64,000 nt of DNA from Actinomycetes bacterium (GTDB taxonomy: Bacteria; Actinomycetota; Actinomycetes; JAHEKZ01), in NCBI GenBank assembly GCA_027118455.1, contig JAJAYZ010000100.1:1-64000 (forward strand), read 5' to 3'. This document shows, piece after piece, positions 19,714 through 28,749 of this stretch. Position 1 is the stretch's first letter. The number at the start of each line of letters is the position of its first letter. The notes below the pieces were generated by a model. The model saw only the letters and a list, made by a program, of their open reading frames with translations. It had not been told where the DNA came from and ran no database searches. The position numbers and the translations under genes were made by a program.

Positions 19714-21951
19714 GTGGAGGGTCTGGAAGTTCGCTCGAGCGAAGCCATTATCGATAATGGATCGTTTGGCCACCGCATCATCAAGTTCGAAACTGGGCGA
19801 CTTGCCCGACAGGCAGCCGGTTCAGCTGTCGCTTACCTCGACGACACCACGATGGTGTTGTCGGCAACCACCGCGTCCAAGCGTCCGAAAGAGAACTTGG
19901 ACTTCTTCCCGCTCACCGTCGACGTCGAAGAGCGGATGTACTCCGTCGGCCGGATCCCCGGCTCGTTCTTCCGTCGTGAGGGACGTCCGACCGAGGACGC
20001 CATCCTCACCTGCCGGTTGATCGACCGACCACTGCGTCCGTCCTTCACCAAGGGTCTGCGCAACGAGATCCAGATCGTCGAGACGATCATGTCGCTCGAC
20101 CCTGAGCACCTGTACGACGTCGTGGCCATCAACGCTGCATCGATGTCGACCCAGCTCTCCGGCATTCCGTTCAGCGGCCCGATCGGCGGCGTCCGCGTCG
20201 CTCTCATCGATGGCCAGTGGGTCGGTTTCCCGACTCACTCCGAGCTCGAGCGCGCCGTCTTCGACATGGTCGTGGCCGGTCGCGTCGTCGAGCATGATGG
20301 CCAGCCAGACGTCGCGATCATGATGGTCGAGGCCGAGGCCACCCAGGAAACGATCAACTTGATCGCTGGCGGGGCCACCGCGCCGACCGAAGAGGTTGTC
20401 GCACAGGGCCTCGAGGCTGCCAAGCCGTTTATCCGCGCGCTCTGTGAGGCACAGGCCGAGCTCGCCGCGGTTGCCGCCAAACCGACCCGCGAGTTCCCGC
20501 TCTACCTCGACTACCAGGACGACGTCTTCGCCGCCGTTGAGCAGACGGCGTCAGCTGAGCTGGCCACCGCCCTCACCATTGCGGGTAAGCAGGAGCGCGA
20601 GACCGAGACGTCCCGCATCTCCGACCTCGTCACCGACAAGGTCGCCGGGCAGTTCGAGGGGCGCGAGAAGGAGGTCAACGCGGCGTTCCGCGCGCTGACC
20701 AAGAAGCTCGTGCGTCAGCGCATTCTGCGTGACCAGGTCCGTATCGACGGGCGCGGCCCTTCCGACATCCGCCGCCTGTCGGCTGAGGTCGGCGTGGTTC
20801 CGCTAGCTCACGGTTCGTCGCTCTTCGAGCGCGGTGAGACCCAGATCATGGGCGTGACGACGCTGAACATGCTCCGCATGGAGCAGCAGCTCGACACCCT
20901 CAACCCAGTGAACCGCAAGCGGTACATGCACAACTACAACTTCCCGCCCTACTCGACTGGTGAGACCGGCCGGGTCGGTTCCCCGAAGCGCCGCGAGATC
21001 GGTCACGGAGCGCTCGCTGAGCGTGCCCTCGTCCCGGTCCTGCCGACGCGCGAGGAGTTCCCGTACGCGATTCGTCAGGTCTCGGAGGCGCTCGGCTCCA
21101 ACGGGTCGACGTCGATGGGCTCGGTCTGCGCATCGACGATGTCGCTGCTGCACGCCGGTGTGCCGCTGAAGGCTCCGGTCTCCGGAATCGCCATGGGTTT
21201 GATCAGCGGTGAGATCGACGGCAAGACCGAGTACGTCGCCCTGACCGACATCCTTGGAGCCGAGGACGCCTTCGGTGACATGGACTTCAAGATCGCCGGC
21301 ACCGAGCAGTTCGTCACGGCACTGCAGCTCGACACCAAGCTCGACGGCATTCCCGCCTCGGTGCTCGCCGCTGCCCTGAACCAGGCCCGCGCAGCGCGTC
21401 TGACACTGCTCGAGGTCATGTCCGAGGCGATCGACGGTCCTGACGAGATGGCACCGAACGCCCCGCGTGTCATCACCGTCAAGATCCCGGTCGACAAGAT
21501 CGGCGAGGTCATCGGCCCGAAGGGCAAGATGATCAACTCGATCCAGGACGAGACCGGGGCTGACATCACGATCGACGATGACGGCACGATCTACATCGGA
21601 GCTGTCGACGGCCCGTCGGCCGAGGCGGCTCGCTCGATGGTCAACTCGATCGCCAACCCGACGATGCCCGAGGTCGGCGAGCGCTACCTGGGCACGGTGG
21701 TCAAGACCACCACGTTCGGCGCATTCATCTCGCTGCTTCCCGGCAAGGACGGCCTTCTGCACATCTCCGAGATCAAGAAGATGGTGGGCAAGCCCCGCAT
21801 CGACTCGGTCGACGATGTGCTCTCGGTCGGTCAGAAGGTTCGCGTCGAGATCAAGGAGGTCGACGACCGCGGCAAGCTGTCGCTGACCGCAGCCAAGGAC
21901 GAGGACGACGCCGCGGCAGAAGCTCCAGCAGACGCCCCGGCAGACGCCTGA
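19714..21951 (+). CDS. pnp: Polyribonucleotide nucleotidyltransferase (PNPase)
   Basis: PNPase is a phosphorolytic 3'-5' exoribonuclease and, in actinobacteria, the main RNA-tailing enzyme. The 745-residue product has two RNase PH domains ([21 protein letters not shown] at the start; second with [13 protein letters not shown]) and the intervening alpha domain. A KH domain (about 588-640, [23 protein letters not shown]) and an S1 domain (about 655-725, [28 protein letters not shown]) complete it. I chose GTG 19714 because GAGGAGGA sits just upstream and family homology begins there; the frame is open 50 codons further up without similarity. Confidence 0.97.
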   Translation: MEGLEVRSSEAIIDNGSFGHRIIKFETGRLARQAAGSAVAYLDDTTMVLSATTASKRPKENLDFFPLTVDVEERMYSVGRIPGSFFRREGRPTEDAILTCRLIDRPLRPSFTKGLRNEIQIVETIMSLDPEHLYDVVAINAASMSTQLSGIPFSGPIGGVRVALIDGQWVGFPTHSELERAVFDMVVAGRVVEHDGQPDVAIMMVEAEATQETINLIAGGATAPTEEVVAQGLEAAKPFIRALCEAQAELAAVAAKPTREFPLYLDYQDDVFAAVEQTASAELATALTIAGKQERETETSRISDLVTDKVAGQFEGREKEVNAAFRALTKKLVRQRILRDQVRIDGRGPSDIRRLSAEVGVVPLAHGSSLFERGETQIMGVTTLNMLRMEQQLDTLNPVNRKRYMHNYNFPPYSTGETGRVGSPKRREIGHGALAERALVPVLPTREEFPYAIRQVSEALGSNGSTSMGSVCASTMSLLHAGVPLKAPVSGIAMGLISGEIDGKTEYVALTDILGAEDAFGDMDFKIAGTEQFVTALQLDTKLDGIPASVLAAALNQARAARLTLLEVMSEAIDGPDEMAPNAPRVITVKIPVDKIGEVIGPKGKMINSIQDETGADITIDDDGTIYIGAVDGPSAEAARSMVNSIANPTMPEVGERYLGTVVKTTTFGAFISLLPGKDGLLHISEIKKMVGKPRIDSVDDVLSVGQKVRVEIKEVDDRGKLSLTAAKDEDDAAAEAPADAPADA

Positions 21952-21967
21952 GCCACGACCAACTGAC

Positions 21968-23287
21968 GTGAGCACCCGCACACTGCACCGGGGTCAGGAC
22001 GGAAGCGTTGTCAAACGCACCGTCCTGCCCGGTGGGCTTCGGGTGGTGACCGAATCTGTACCGACCATGCGTTCGGTCTCCTTCGGTATCTGGGTCGGCG
22101 TTGGTTCGCGTGACGAGTCGGGTAAGCAGGCTGGCGCGAGCCACTATCTCGAGCATCTGCTCTTCAAGGGCACCCGTCAGCGAAGCGCGTTGGACATCTC
22201 GTCGGCCATCGATCGGCTCGGCGGCGAGATGAACGCCTTCACCGCCAAAGAGTTCACCTGCTTCTACGCGAGGGTGCTGGATGCCGACCTCCCCATCGCC
22301 GTAGAGGTCGTCACCGACATGGTGTTGTCGTCGACGGTCACCGGGCCGGACTTCGAGTCCGAGCGCGGCGTGATCCTCGAAGAGATCGCTATGCACGATG
22401 ACGACCCAGCCGACGTGGTTCACGACACCTTTGCGCAGACCGTCTTCGGTGACACGCCGCTTGGTCGTCCGATTCTCGGTTCGGTCAACTCGATCGAGAC
22501 CATCAGTCGCGACACCGTCCGTCGCTACTACCGGCGGTGGTACCGACCAGAGCACCTCGTCGTTGCGGCTTCTGGAAACCTCGATCACGCTGCGGTCGTT
22601 CGACTCGTCAAGAAGGCATTCACCGCCGGGGGAGTCCAGCTCATCGGTGAACCACCAGCATCGGCGGTGGCGCGGCGCGTCCAGCCGCGACCGAAGCCGG
22701 GCGGAGCTGCCATTGTGATCCCGCGGACGACTGAGCAGGTCAACCTGGTTCTCGGTGTGCCGGGTGTCGACCGCAACGATCCGAGGCGATTCGCGCTCGG
22801 CGTTCTCAACAGTGCGCTCGGTGGTGGGATGTCCAGCCGCCTCTTTCAAGAAGTGCGAGAAAAGCGTGGGCTCGCCTACTCTGTCTACTCGTACCAAGCC
22901 CAGTACTCCGACGCCGGTCTCTTTGGCGTCTATGCCGGTTGTCTACCCAAGAAGGTCGATGACGTTCTCGACCTCTGTCGCGCCGAGCTGCAGCGGGTGT
23001 GCGACCGTGGCGTCACAGCAGAAGAGCTCGAGCGGGGCAAGGGCCAGCTGCGTGGGTCGCTGGTTCTGGGTCTGGAGGACACCGGCTCGCGGATGAACCG
23101 AATCGGCAAGGGCGAGCTCGTCTACGGCGAGTTGCTCTCGATCGGCGAGGTGCTGAGCCGGATCGAGGTGGTCAGTCTCGACGACGTACGCGACGTTGCA
23201 TCCGAAGTGCTCGACGTCGCGCCAACCCTGGCGGTGATCGGACCATTCGACGCCGACCGTGACTTCTCCGGAGCCGTCGCCTCGTGA
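21968..23287 (+). CDS. M16-family zinc metalloprotease (pitrilysin/mitochondrial-processing-peptidase-like)
   Basis: The 439-residue product has the inverted zinc motif HYLEH (59-63) in GASHYLEHLLFKGT, the downstream glutamates in ERGVILEEI, and the C-terminal inactive-half hallmark GGGMSSRLFQEVREKRGLAYSVYSY. It is the single-chain small M16 type that follows pnp in actinobacteria (Rv2782c/PepR-like). It starts at GTG 21968, 16 bases after pnp, and its stop overlaps the dapB GTG. The physiological substrate is not known. No signal peptide is seen, so it is probably cytosolic. Confidence 0.93.
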   Translation: MSTRTLHRGQDGSVVKRTVLPGGLRVVTESVPTMRSVSFGIWVGVGSRDESGKQAGASHYLEHLLFKGTRQRSALDISSAIDRLGGEMNAFTAKEFTCFYARVLDADLPIAVEVVTDMVLSSTVTGPDFESERGVILEEIAMHDDDPADVVHDTFAQTVFGDTPLGRPILGSVNSIETISRDTVRRYYRRWYRPEHLVVAASGNLDHAAVVRLVKKAFTAGGVQLIGEPPASAVARRVQPRPKPGGAAIVIPRTTEQVNLVLGVPGVDRNDPRRFALGVLNSALGGGMSSRLFQEVREKRGLAYSVYSYQAQYSDAGLFGVYAGCLPKKVDDVLDLCRAELQRVCDRGVTAEELERGKGQLRGSLVLGLEDTGSRMNRIGKGELVYGELLSIGEVLSRIEVVSLDDVRDVASEVLDVAPTLAVIGPFDADRDFSGAVAS

Positions 23288-24045
23288 GCCCCATCAAGGT
23301 TGCGGTGATCGGGGCAGCTGGCCGCATGGGTCAGCAGACCTGCCGGGCAGTTGCGGGGGCCGATGACCTCGAGCTCGTCGCCGAGATCGCCCAGAACGGT
23401 TCGGTCGACGATGCCGCGACGCGCGGTGCTGAAGTTGTTGTTGACTTCACCCGCCCTGACGTCGTCATGGGCAACCTCGAGCGCACCCTTGCCCTGGGTA
23501 TGCACGCGGTCATCGGGACCAGCGGATTCGACGACGAGCGACTTGCGCTGGTGCTGACGATGGCCCAGCGGTCATCGGGTCTCGGCATCGTGATTGCCCC
23601 CAACTTCGCAGTCGGCGCCGTTTTGCTGATGCGCTTCGCCCGTGAGGCGGCAGCACACTTCACCTCCGTCGAGATCGTCGAGACCCACCACCCCGACAAG
23701 GTCGACGCGCCCAGCGGCACAGCGGTGCACACCGCCCAGTTGATCGCGGTGGCCCGTTCGGCTGCAGCCACTGAATCCCCACCCGATGCCACCTCAAGTG
23801 CGTTGCCAGGGGCCCGCGGCGCCCGCGTCGACGGAATCCCGGTGCACTCGGTCCGGCTACGCGGTGCAGTGGCGCACGAAGAGGTGATCTTCGGAAACAC
23901 CGGCGAAATCCTCACGCTGCGCCACGACTCGCTGGACCGCGCTGGCTTCATGCCCGGCGTCCTGCTGGCCATCCGCCAGGTTCCGAGCCGGCCAGGGCTG
24001 ACCGTGGGGCTCGAGTCGCTGCTCGGCTTGCCCGGCGCACCGTAA
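23284..24045 (+). CDS. dapB: 4-hydroxy-tetrahydrodipicolinate reductase
   Basis: DapB performs the NAD(P)H step of the lysine/meso-diaminopimelate pathway after DapA. The 253-residue product has the Rossmann motif GAAGRMGQ (10-17), VVDFTRPDV, GTSGF, APNFAVGAVLLM, and the family signature ETHHPDKVDAPSGTA with the catalytic His and Lys. GTG 23284 overlaps the M16 stop. Together with dapA and dapF elsewhere in this window it supplies the diaminopimelate and lysine route. Confidence 0.96.
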   Translation: MSPIKVAVIGAAGRMGQQTCRAVAGADDLELVAEIAQNGSVDDAATRGAEVVVDFTRPDVVMGNLERTLALGMHAVIGTSGFDDERLALVLTMAQRSSGLGIVIAPNFAVGAVLLMRFAREAAAHFTSVEIVETHHPDKVDAPSGTAVHTAQLIAVARSAAATESPPDATSSALPGARGARVDGIPVHSVRLRGAVAHEEVIFGNTGEILTLRHDSLDRAGFMPGVLLAIRQVPSRPGLTVGLESLLGLPGAP

Positions 24046-24056
24046 CGAGTGGTGGG

Positions 24057-24497
24057 GTGAACGCCAGGATTGTCTCGTGGGTGCTAGCCGCGCTCTGCGG
24101 GTTCTACCTGCTCTTCATTGCTCAGCGGTCGTGGGTGTTGGTCAACACGGGTGAGCCGATCGCAGTGGTTCTTGGTGTTGCCTTGATTGCGCTCCCGGTC
24201 ATCGGGGTCTGGGTGGTCGCCCGCGAACTGCAGTTCGGGGCCAGGACGGCCGAGCTTGGCCGCTTCCTCGCGGCGGCCGGTGGTCTGCCGGAGGACGACC
24301 TACCGCGATCTCCCGGTGGCCGGATCGACCGGGCGGCTGCCGATGTTCGATTCGCCGAGCGCCAGCGAGCGGTCGAGGCCGACCCAGAGGACTGGGGCGC
24401 CTGGTTCCGGTTGGCGGTTGCCTACGACGACGCCGGTGACCGTCGGAGGGCACGTGCTGCGATGCGGACGGCGATCGAGCGATACGACCCGCCTTAG
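24057..24497 (+). CDS. Small membrane protein with TPR-like C-terminal half
   Basis: The 146-residue product has two predicted membrane helices at the N-terminus (IVSWVLAALCGFYLLFIA and AVVLGVALIALPVIGVWVVA). A cytosolic tail follows with a single tetratricopeptide-like unit (AVEADPEDWGAWFRLAVAYDDAGDRRRARAAM). It begins at GTG 24057, 11 bases after dapB, and is probably in that operon. It matches the tetratricopeptide proteins seen downstream of dapB in actinobacteria, of unknown role. It ends four bases into the convergent gene. Confidence 0.7.
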   Translation: MNARIVSWVLAALCGFYLLFIAQRSWVLVNTGEPIAVVLGVALIALPVIGVWVVARELQFGARTAELGRFLAAAGGLPEDDLPRSPGGRIDRAAADVRFAERQRAVEADPEDWGAWFRLAVAYDDAGDRRRARAAMRTAIERYDPP

Positions 24498-25057
24498 TCG
24501 TCGGCGCGCCCCAACGCTCCAGCGTCGCGCCACCAGCGCTCGATGGCCAGCGAGGCCATGTCGAAGGGCTCGGGACGACCGAGGAAGTCCATGTTGCGGC
24601 GACGGACCGGGGTTGCGATCGGACCGACATCGCGCACGGTGATCACGACGCGATCACCTTCGGCGTCCGGGTTGTGACCTCGGGGGGCGGTCGAGACATC
24701 GGTCACCAACCGCCACGGGTACACCGCCATCGCACGCATCGTCAGGATGCGAACGCCTGCGTCGTTGACGTAGACGCCGATGGCAAAGAATCGAGTGACG
24801 ACAATCGCGAATCCTGCGGCGATCAGACCGAATGCGGTGGCGTAGACGAGCCTGTTCACCAGCGATCCGGGACTGAGCAGGATCGAGAAGGCCAAGAACG
24901 CCGGCCCGGTGGTGAACAGCACCCCGAACAGGGCCAGGAACACGCGCAGTGGACCGGGGCGGTAGGGACGGATCCAGGTGACTTGGCGGTACGCATTGCC
25001 CACCTCACTCTTGGGGCGGTCCGGCCAGAACTTCCAGCCTGCGTACCAGTGGCTCAT
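24494..25057 (-). CDS. Two-helix membrane protein with PH-like domain, unknown function
   Basis: The 187-residue product has a short soluble N-terminus with a WKFWPDRPK stretch. Two membrane helices follow (VFLALFGVLFTTGPAFLAFSILL and LVYATAFGLIAAGFAIVVTRFFAIGVYV). A beta-rich tail reading GVRILTMRAMAVYPWRLVTDVS resembles bacterial PH-like domains. It converges on the TPR gene with a four-base overlap. I cannot assign a function. Confidence 0.65.
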   Translation of the reverse strand: MSHWYAGWKFWPDRPKSEVGNAYRQVTWIRPYRPGPLRVFLALFGVLFTTGPAFLAFSILLSPGSLVNRLVYATAFGLIAAGFAIVVTRFFAIGVYVNDAGVRILTMRAMAVYPWRLVTDVSTAPRGHNPDAEGDRVVITVRDVGPIATPVRRRNMDFLGRPEPFDMASLAIERWWRDAGALGRADD

Positions 25058-25073
25058 GGCCTCATCCTGCCGT

Positions 25074-25385
25074 TCATCCGGCGATCAGTCGCACCAGCGC
25101 AGCGACGGCGGCTGCTCCGACGACGACCACGAGGAATGGGGCGCGCAACAGGAGGGCCCCTACGGCAAACGCCAGGCCGGCGGCTCTGGCGTCCAGGACC
25201 AGCGCCTTCCCGTCACCGAAGACCTGCGCTGCTGTCAGAGCAGCGAGCAACGCGACCGGGGTCAGAAGGGCGAGGCGAGTGACGCGGGGTAGCTCGAGGA
25301 CTCGTTGGGGAACGAAGTAGCCGGAGGCCTTCAGTGCGTAGCCGCCAACAGCGACGGCGGCGATCGTCCACCACAGCTCACTCAT
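25074..25385 (-). CDS. azlD: AzlD-family branched-chain amino acid exporter subunit
   Basis: AzlD is the small four-helix partner of AzlC in branched-chain amino acid export. The 103-residue product is almost wholly hydrophobic. It begins with WWTIAAVAVGGYALKASGYF and has LLTPVALLAALTAAQVF in the middle and LVVVVGAAAVAALVRLIAG at the end. Its start overlaps the azlC stop by eight bases, the usual azlC-azlD coupling. No regulator such as an Lrp-type protein is adjacent. Confidence 0.85.
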   Translation of the reverse strand: MSELWWTIAAVAVGGYALKASGYFVPQRVLELPRVTRLALLTPVALLAALTAAQVFGDGKALVLDARAAGLAFAVGALLLRAPFLVVVVGAAAVAALVRLIAG

Positions 25386-26082
25386 CGGGACCGTCCGGCG
25401 ACGTCGGTTGCTCGGGCGGGCACCGCGGTTCTGGCCACGCGATCACGAGCGCAACCACGGCTGCGGCCAGAACGGGTAGGCCAGGCGGCAGCAGTGGCGT
25501 CAGCACCAGGGCAAGGGCGGCAGCGCCGGCCGCGACGGCGCGGGTGGTGGCCGTCGTCAGCTGCGGCCAGAGCAGGGCAATGAAGGCGGCACCAACGGCC
25601 GCGTCGAGCCCGATCACCTTCGGGTCGGAGATCTGGTCCACCGCGAGGGCTCCGGTCACGGTAGCGATGTTCCAGCAGACGAAGACCGCCGCTCCCGTCG
25701 TCCAGAAGCCGGTGCGTGCGAGTTGCTGGTTCCTTTGGGAGATGGCAACGGCCGTTGACTCGTCGATGGTCAGTTGCGCGGCCAGCAGGCGTCGCCATCC
25801 GCGAACTCCCAGCAGGGGGGCGAGCCTAAGGCCGTAAAACGCGTTGCGCGAGCCGACGGCGAGCGATGCAAGCGCCCCCGAGGCGGCGGAGCCACCGGCC
25901 CCGACGACTCCGACGAGTGCGAACTGGGAGGCGCCGGTGAACACCAGAACGCTGAGTGCGACCGCCTGCAGCACGGAGAAGCCGTTGGCGACGGCCAGGG
26001 CACCGAACCCGAGAGCGTAGGTGCCGACCGTCACGCCGACCCCACAGGACTGCAAACGCACAGAGCGGTGCTCGTCAGTCAT
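25378..26082 (-). CDS. azlC: AzlC-family branched-chain amino acid exporter subunit
   Basis: AzlC is the large subunit of the branched-chain amino acid exporter. The 234-residue product has the family patterns FTGASQFALVGVVGAGGSAASGAL, SRNAFYGLRLAPLL and LTIDESTAVA. Multiple membrane helices follow to a hydrophilic tail. I chose ATG 26082, which overlaps the upstream acetyltransferase stop by four bases. A longer open frame upstream adds 36 arginine-rich residues with no hydrophobic character and is inside the neighbouring gene. GNAT-azlC-azlD reads as one operon. Confidence 0.88.
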   Translation of the reverse strand: MTDEHRSVRLQSCGVGVTVGTYALGFGALAVANGFSVLQAVALSVLVFTGASQFALVGVVGAGGSAASGALASLAVGSRNAFYGLRLAPLLGVRGWRRLLAAQLTIDESTAVAISQRNQQLARTGFWTTGAAVFVCWNIATVTGALAVDQISDPKVIGLDAAVGAAFIALLWPQLTTATTRAVAAGAAALALVLTPLLPPGLPVLAAAVVALVIAWPEPRCPPEQPTSPDGPDE

Positions 26083-26636
26083 GGAGTGTCCGACGCCAGC
26101 ACGGTTCCGAGGCGCACCTGCCGCAGCCGAGCGGCGTCTTCGTCGTCGCTGTCGGTGGCGAGCGTCCGGTGCGCCCCGTCTGCGGCCCAACCAGCTGACT
26201 CCAGAAAGCGGCGCAGCAGATCATCGCCGCCGGCGAGCCAGACCACAGCTTCACGCTCTCCGGCCGCTGTTGCGGTCTGCAGGGCCGCGGTGAGCAGCCG
26301 TGACCCGTGGCCCTGTCCGCGATGCGCTGGATCGACGGTGAAGACGAGCAGCTCAATGCAGCTGGTTGGGTCCAGGTCGGGGTCGGAGGCCGGTGCCAGT
26401 GCGGCTGCTCCCACGACGATCTCGGCGCCGGCGGACGACTCGAGCGCCACCCAGGTGTGGTGCCGCTCGCTGGGTGGCGCCATCACGGCCCTCTCCCAGG
26501 AACGTTGCATGACATCGATGTCCGGTGGTGGGGGGAGCCGGAGTTCGGTGTCCGCGGCGAGCCAGCTGCGGCGCTGCACAGCGGCAAATCCGCCCGCGTC
26601 GATGAGTCGGGCGGCGCGAACGAATACATCGGCCAT
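26079..26636 (-). CDS. GNAT N-acetyltransferase
   Basis: The 185-residue product has a clear GNAT motif A (IELLVFTVDPAHRGQGHGSRLLTAAL) and motif B (LRRFLESAGWAADGAHRTL). It is the first gene of the minus-strand operon with azlC and azlD and starts 62 bases from the divergent oxidase gene. Linkage to an amino acid exporter suggests an amino acid or an amine as substrate, but this is inference from context only. Confidence 0.85.
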   Translation of the reverse strand: MADVFVRAARLIDAGGFAAVQRRSWLAADTELRLPPPPDIDVMQRSWERAVMAPPSERHHTWVALESSAGAEIVVGAAALAPASDPDLDPTSCIELLVFTVDPAHRGQGHGSRLLTAALQTATAAGEREAVVWLAGGDDLLRRFLESAGWAADGAHRTLATDSDDEDAARLRQVRLGTVLASDTP

Positions 26637-26698
26637 TCCTGCATCCTCGCAGGGGAGTGTGCGAAGTTGCAGGTCGCGGGTGGCCCTAGGGTTCCGGC

Positions 26699-27850
26699 AT
26701 GCGCGTAGTGGTCATCGGTGTCGGAGTCATGGGGCTGTCGGCCGCAGCCGAGCTCAGCACCCGTGGGCACGAGGTGATCGCCATCGACCGGTTCGACGTC
26801 GGCCATCGGTTCGCCTCATCGTCGGGCGCCACGCGGGTCTTCCGGCTGGCGCACGCCGATCGCGACTTCGTCCGCTTGGCCATCTGGAACCACGAACTGT
26901 GGAAGCGACTCGAACGCGACATCGGTCGTCCCTTGCGGTTGACCCGCGGACTGCTCTGGCGCGGCGGTCTCGCCGAAGACGTCGCCCATGCCCTGTTTGC
27001 CGAAGGTGTTGAGCACGAACAGGTGGATCAAGCCCGTCAAGCGCAGCTCTTTCCTGAACTGCGCTGGGCTGGCGAGGGAGCTGTGGTCTGGCAGCCGGAG
27101 GCTGGGGCCGTCCGCGCCGATGACTCCCTGCGCGCCTGCCTCACCCGACTGCGGCGATCCGGGGGCGCGTTGGTCGGCTCGTGCACCGTCGATTCGGTGG
27201 AGCCGCTGCCGTCGGGAGGTGTCGAGGTGGTCGCAGACGTCTCGGGCACACGGACCACGTGGGTGGCCGACCGGGTCGTGGTTGCTGCCGGGCCATGGGC
27301 GGGACCTTTGCTGGCAACCATGGGAATCGAAGTAGCTCTCACCACATCCCTGGCCCAGGTCACCTACGTCAAAGGGGGCGACGACATCCCGTGGTCGAGC
27401 AGGCCGTGCCTGGTCGATGTCCCGCCCGACGGCTCGTCTTTCGGTTTCTACGCGATGCCGACGCCGGGGATCGGTTACAAGGTCGGGCTCGACGATCCAG
27501 TCCGGCCCTTCTCCGAGTCAGACTTCGAACGCGAGCCCGACAGCTTGCGCGAGGAGGAAGCGGCGCAACGGGTGCGCCGGGAGTTACCGGCATTCGACGC
27601 AACGCCGGTGCGCTCGGAGCTGTGTGCCTGGACTGAGTCGGTTGACGACCGGTTCGTGATCGACCGGGTCGGTGACATCGTGTTGGCATGTGGGGATAGT
27701 GGACAGGGTTTTAAGTTCTTGCCGATGTTTGGAGAGGTGCTCGCCAATCTGGTTGAGGGCAAGGCGCACCCTGATGCTGTCGCTGCGGACGTCGCCTCGC
27801 TCGGGTTGGCCCGATTCGCCGGTGAAGAGGTCGCCAACGTCGATCGCTAG
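26699..27850 (+). CDS. FAD-dependent amine/amino-acid oxidase (monomeric sarcosine oxidase/SolA-like)
   Basis: The 383-residue product belongs to the DAO family. It has the dinucleotide motif VVVIGVGVMGLSAAAEL at residues 3-19 and SSGATRVFRLAHAD after the first segment. The C-terminal block CAWTESVDDRFVIDR...GDSGQGFKFLPMFGEVL matches the sarcosine oxidase / N-methyltryptophan oxidase signature. In monomeric sarcosine oxidase the Cys in this place carries FAD covalently, and it is present here in ELCAWT. Oxidative demethylation of an N-methyl amino acid is likely, giving hydrogen peroxide. It is nine bases upstream of thyX and may share its transcript. Confidence 0.85.
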   Translation: MRVVVIGVGVMGLSAAAELSTRGHEVIAIDRFDVGHRFASSSGATRVFRLAHADRDFVRLAIWNHELWKRLERDIGRPLRLTRGLLWRGGLAEDVAHALFAEGVEHEQVDQARQAQLFPELRWAGEGAVVWQPEAGAVRADDSLRACLTRLRRSGGALVGSCTVDSVEPLPSGGVEVVADVSGTRTTWVADRVVVAAGPWAGPLLATMGIEVALTTSLAQVTYVKGGDDIPWSSRPCLVDVPPDGSSFGFYAMPTPGIGYKVGLDDPVRPFSESDFEREPDSLREEEAAQRVRRELPAFDATPVRSELCAWTESVDDRFVIDRVGDIVLACGDSGQGFKFLPMFGEVLANLVEGKAHPDAVAADVASLGLARFAGEEVANVDR

Positions 27851-27859
27851 GGTGACCTT

Positions 27860-28582
27860 GTGAGCGATTTCGAAATGCAGTTTCGCAGCGACATGACTGT
27901 CGAGCTGGTTCGGTCGACCGCCCAGGATGCCGACGTGCTCTTCGCGGCTCGGGTCTCAACGTTGGGCGAGCAGTCCCTCGACGACATCGACACCGACGCT
28001 GGCCGATCCGAAGGGCTGATCCGCTATCTGATGCGTGAGCGGCACGGATCTCCGTTCGAGCACAACTCGATGACGTTCTACGTACAAGCGCCCATCTTCG
28101 TTTTTCGCGAGTTCATGCGACACCGGATCGCCTCCTACAACGAGGAGTCCGGTCGCTACCGCGAGCTGCGCCCTGTCTTCTACGTTCCAGCAGCTGAGCG
28201 CAAACTTGTCCAGCAGGGCAAGCCCGGCCACTACGTCTTTGTCGATGGCACGGACGAGCAGTACTCCACCGTTGTCGAGCAGACTGAGCAGGCGTGCGCA
28301 TCCTCTTATCAGGCGTACCAGGAGATGCTGGCTGCAGGCGTGGCCAGGGAGGTCGCCCGTGGTGTCCTACCTGTCGCCACGTACTCGTCGATGTACGTGA
28401 CGATGAACGCGCGCTCGCTGATGAACTTCCTTTCGCTGCGCACCAAGCGTGAGGGGTCGGCCTTTCCGTCCTACCCGCAGCGGGAGATCGAGATGGTCGC
28501 TGAGCAGATGGAGATCTTCTGGGCCGGGCTGATGCCGGTCACGCACGCCGCCTTTGAGGCAGCAGGGCGGGTTTCGCCCTAG
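27860..28582 (+). CDS. thyX: Flavin-dependent thymidylate synthase
   Basis: ThyX makes dTMP from dUMP using FAD, NADPH and methylene-tetrahydrofolate. The 240-residue product has the ThyX signature RHRIASYNEESGRY, the upstream GSPFEHNSMTFYVQAPIFVFREFMRHR stretch, and LPVATYSSMYVTMNARSLMNFLSLRT. GTG 27860 is the start. The thyX-dapA-rnj order is conserved in actinobacteria. I see no thyA in the window. Confidence 0.97.
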   Translation: MSDFEMQFRSDMTVELVRSTAQDADVLFAARVSTLGEQSLDDIDTDAGRSEGLIRYLMRERHGSPFEHNSMTFYVQAPIFVFREFMRHRIASYNEESGRYRELRPVFYVPAAERKLVQQGKPGHYVFVDGTDEQYSTVVEQTEQACASSYQAYQEMLAAGVAREVARGVLPVATYSSMYVTMNARSLMNFLSLRTKREGSAFPSYPQREIEMVAEQMEIFWAGLMPVTHAAFEAAGRVSP

Positions 28583-28632
28583 TTCTGGCCGCTTCGGTGT
28601 AACAGAGGAGCCTCTGGCAACGATGACCGGAC

Positions 28633-28676
28633 GACCCCGTCACCGACCGACCCCCCGAGCGGGTGGTGGCGGGGTC
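28633..28676 (+). terminator. Strong hairpin between thyX and dapA
   Basis: GACCCCGTCACC (28633-28644) faces GGTGGCGGGGTC (28665-28676): 11 of 12 positions are Watson-Crick pairs and the other is an A-C mismatch. The 20-base loop is C-rich. It is 50 bases after thyX and 73 bases before dapA. A short CTTG rather than a T-run follows, as in many actinobacterial terminators. It probably ends or attenuates the thyX transcript. Confidence 0.55.
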
Positions 28677-28749
28677 CTTGCATGTCACGCCGGTATGCCT
28701 CCTCGCATGGGGGTCCCTAGACGCCACGGGCTGCCGATAGCCTGCAGGT

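Noticed and set aside
20803-21981. Open frame of 392 codons on the minus strand opposite pnp
   Set aside because: It is antisense to a clear PNPase; the arginine/leucine/histidine-rich sequence is typical of a shadow of high-GC coding DNA.
24674-25292. Plus-strand frames across the azlD/membrane-protein genes
   Set aside because: They cross two intergenic boundaries on the other strand and are rich in Gly/Arg/Gln without domain content.
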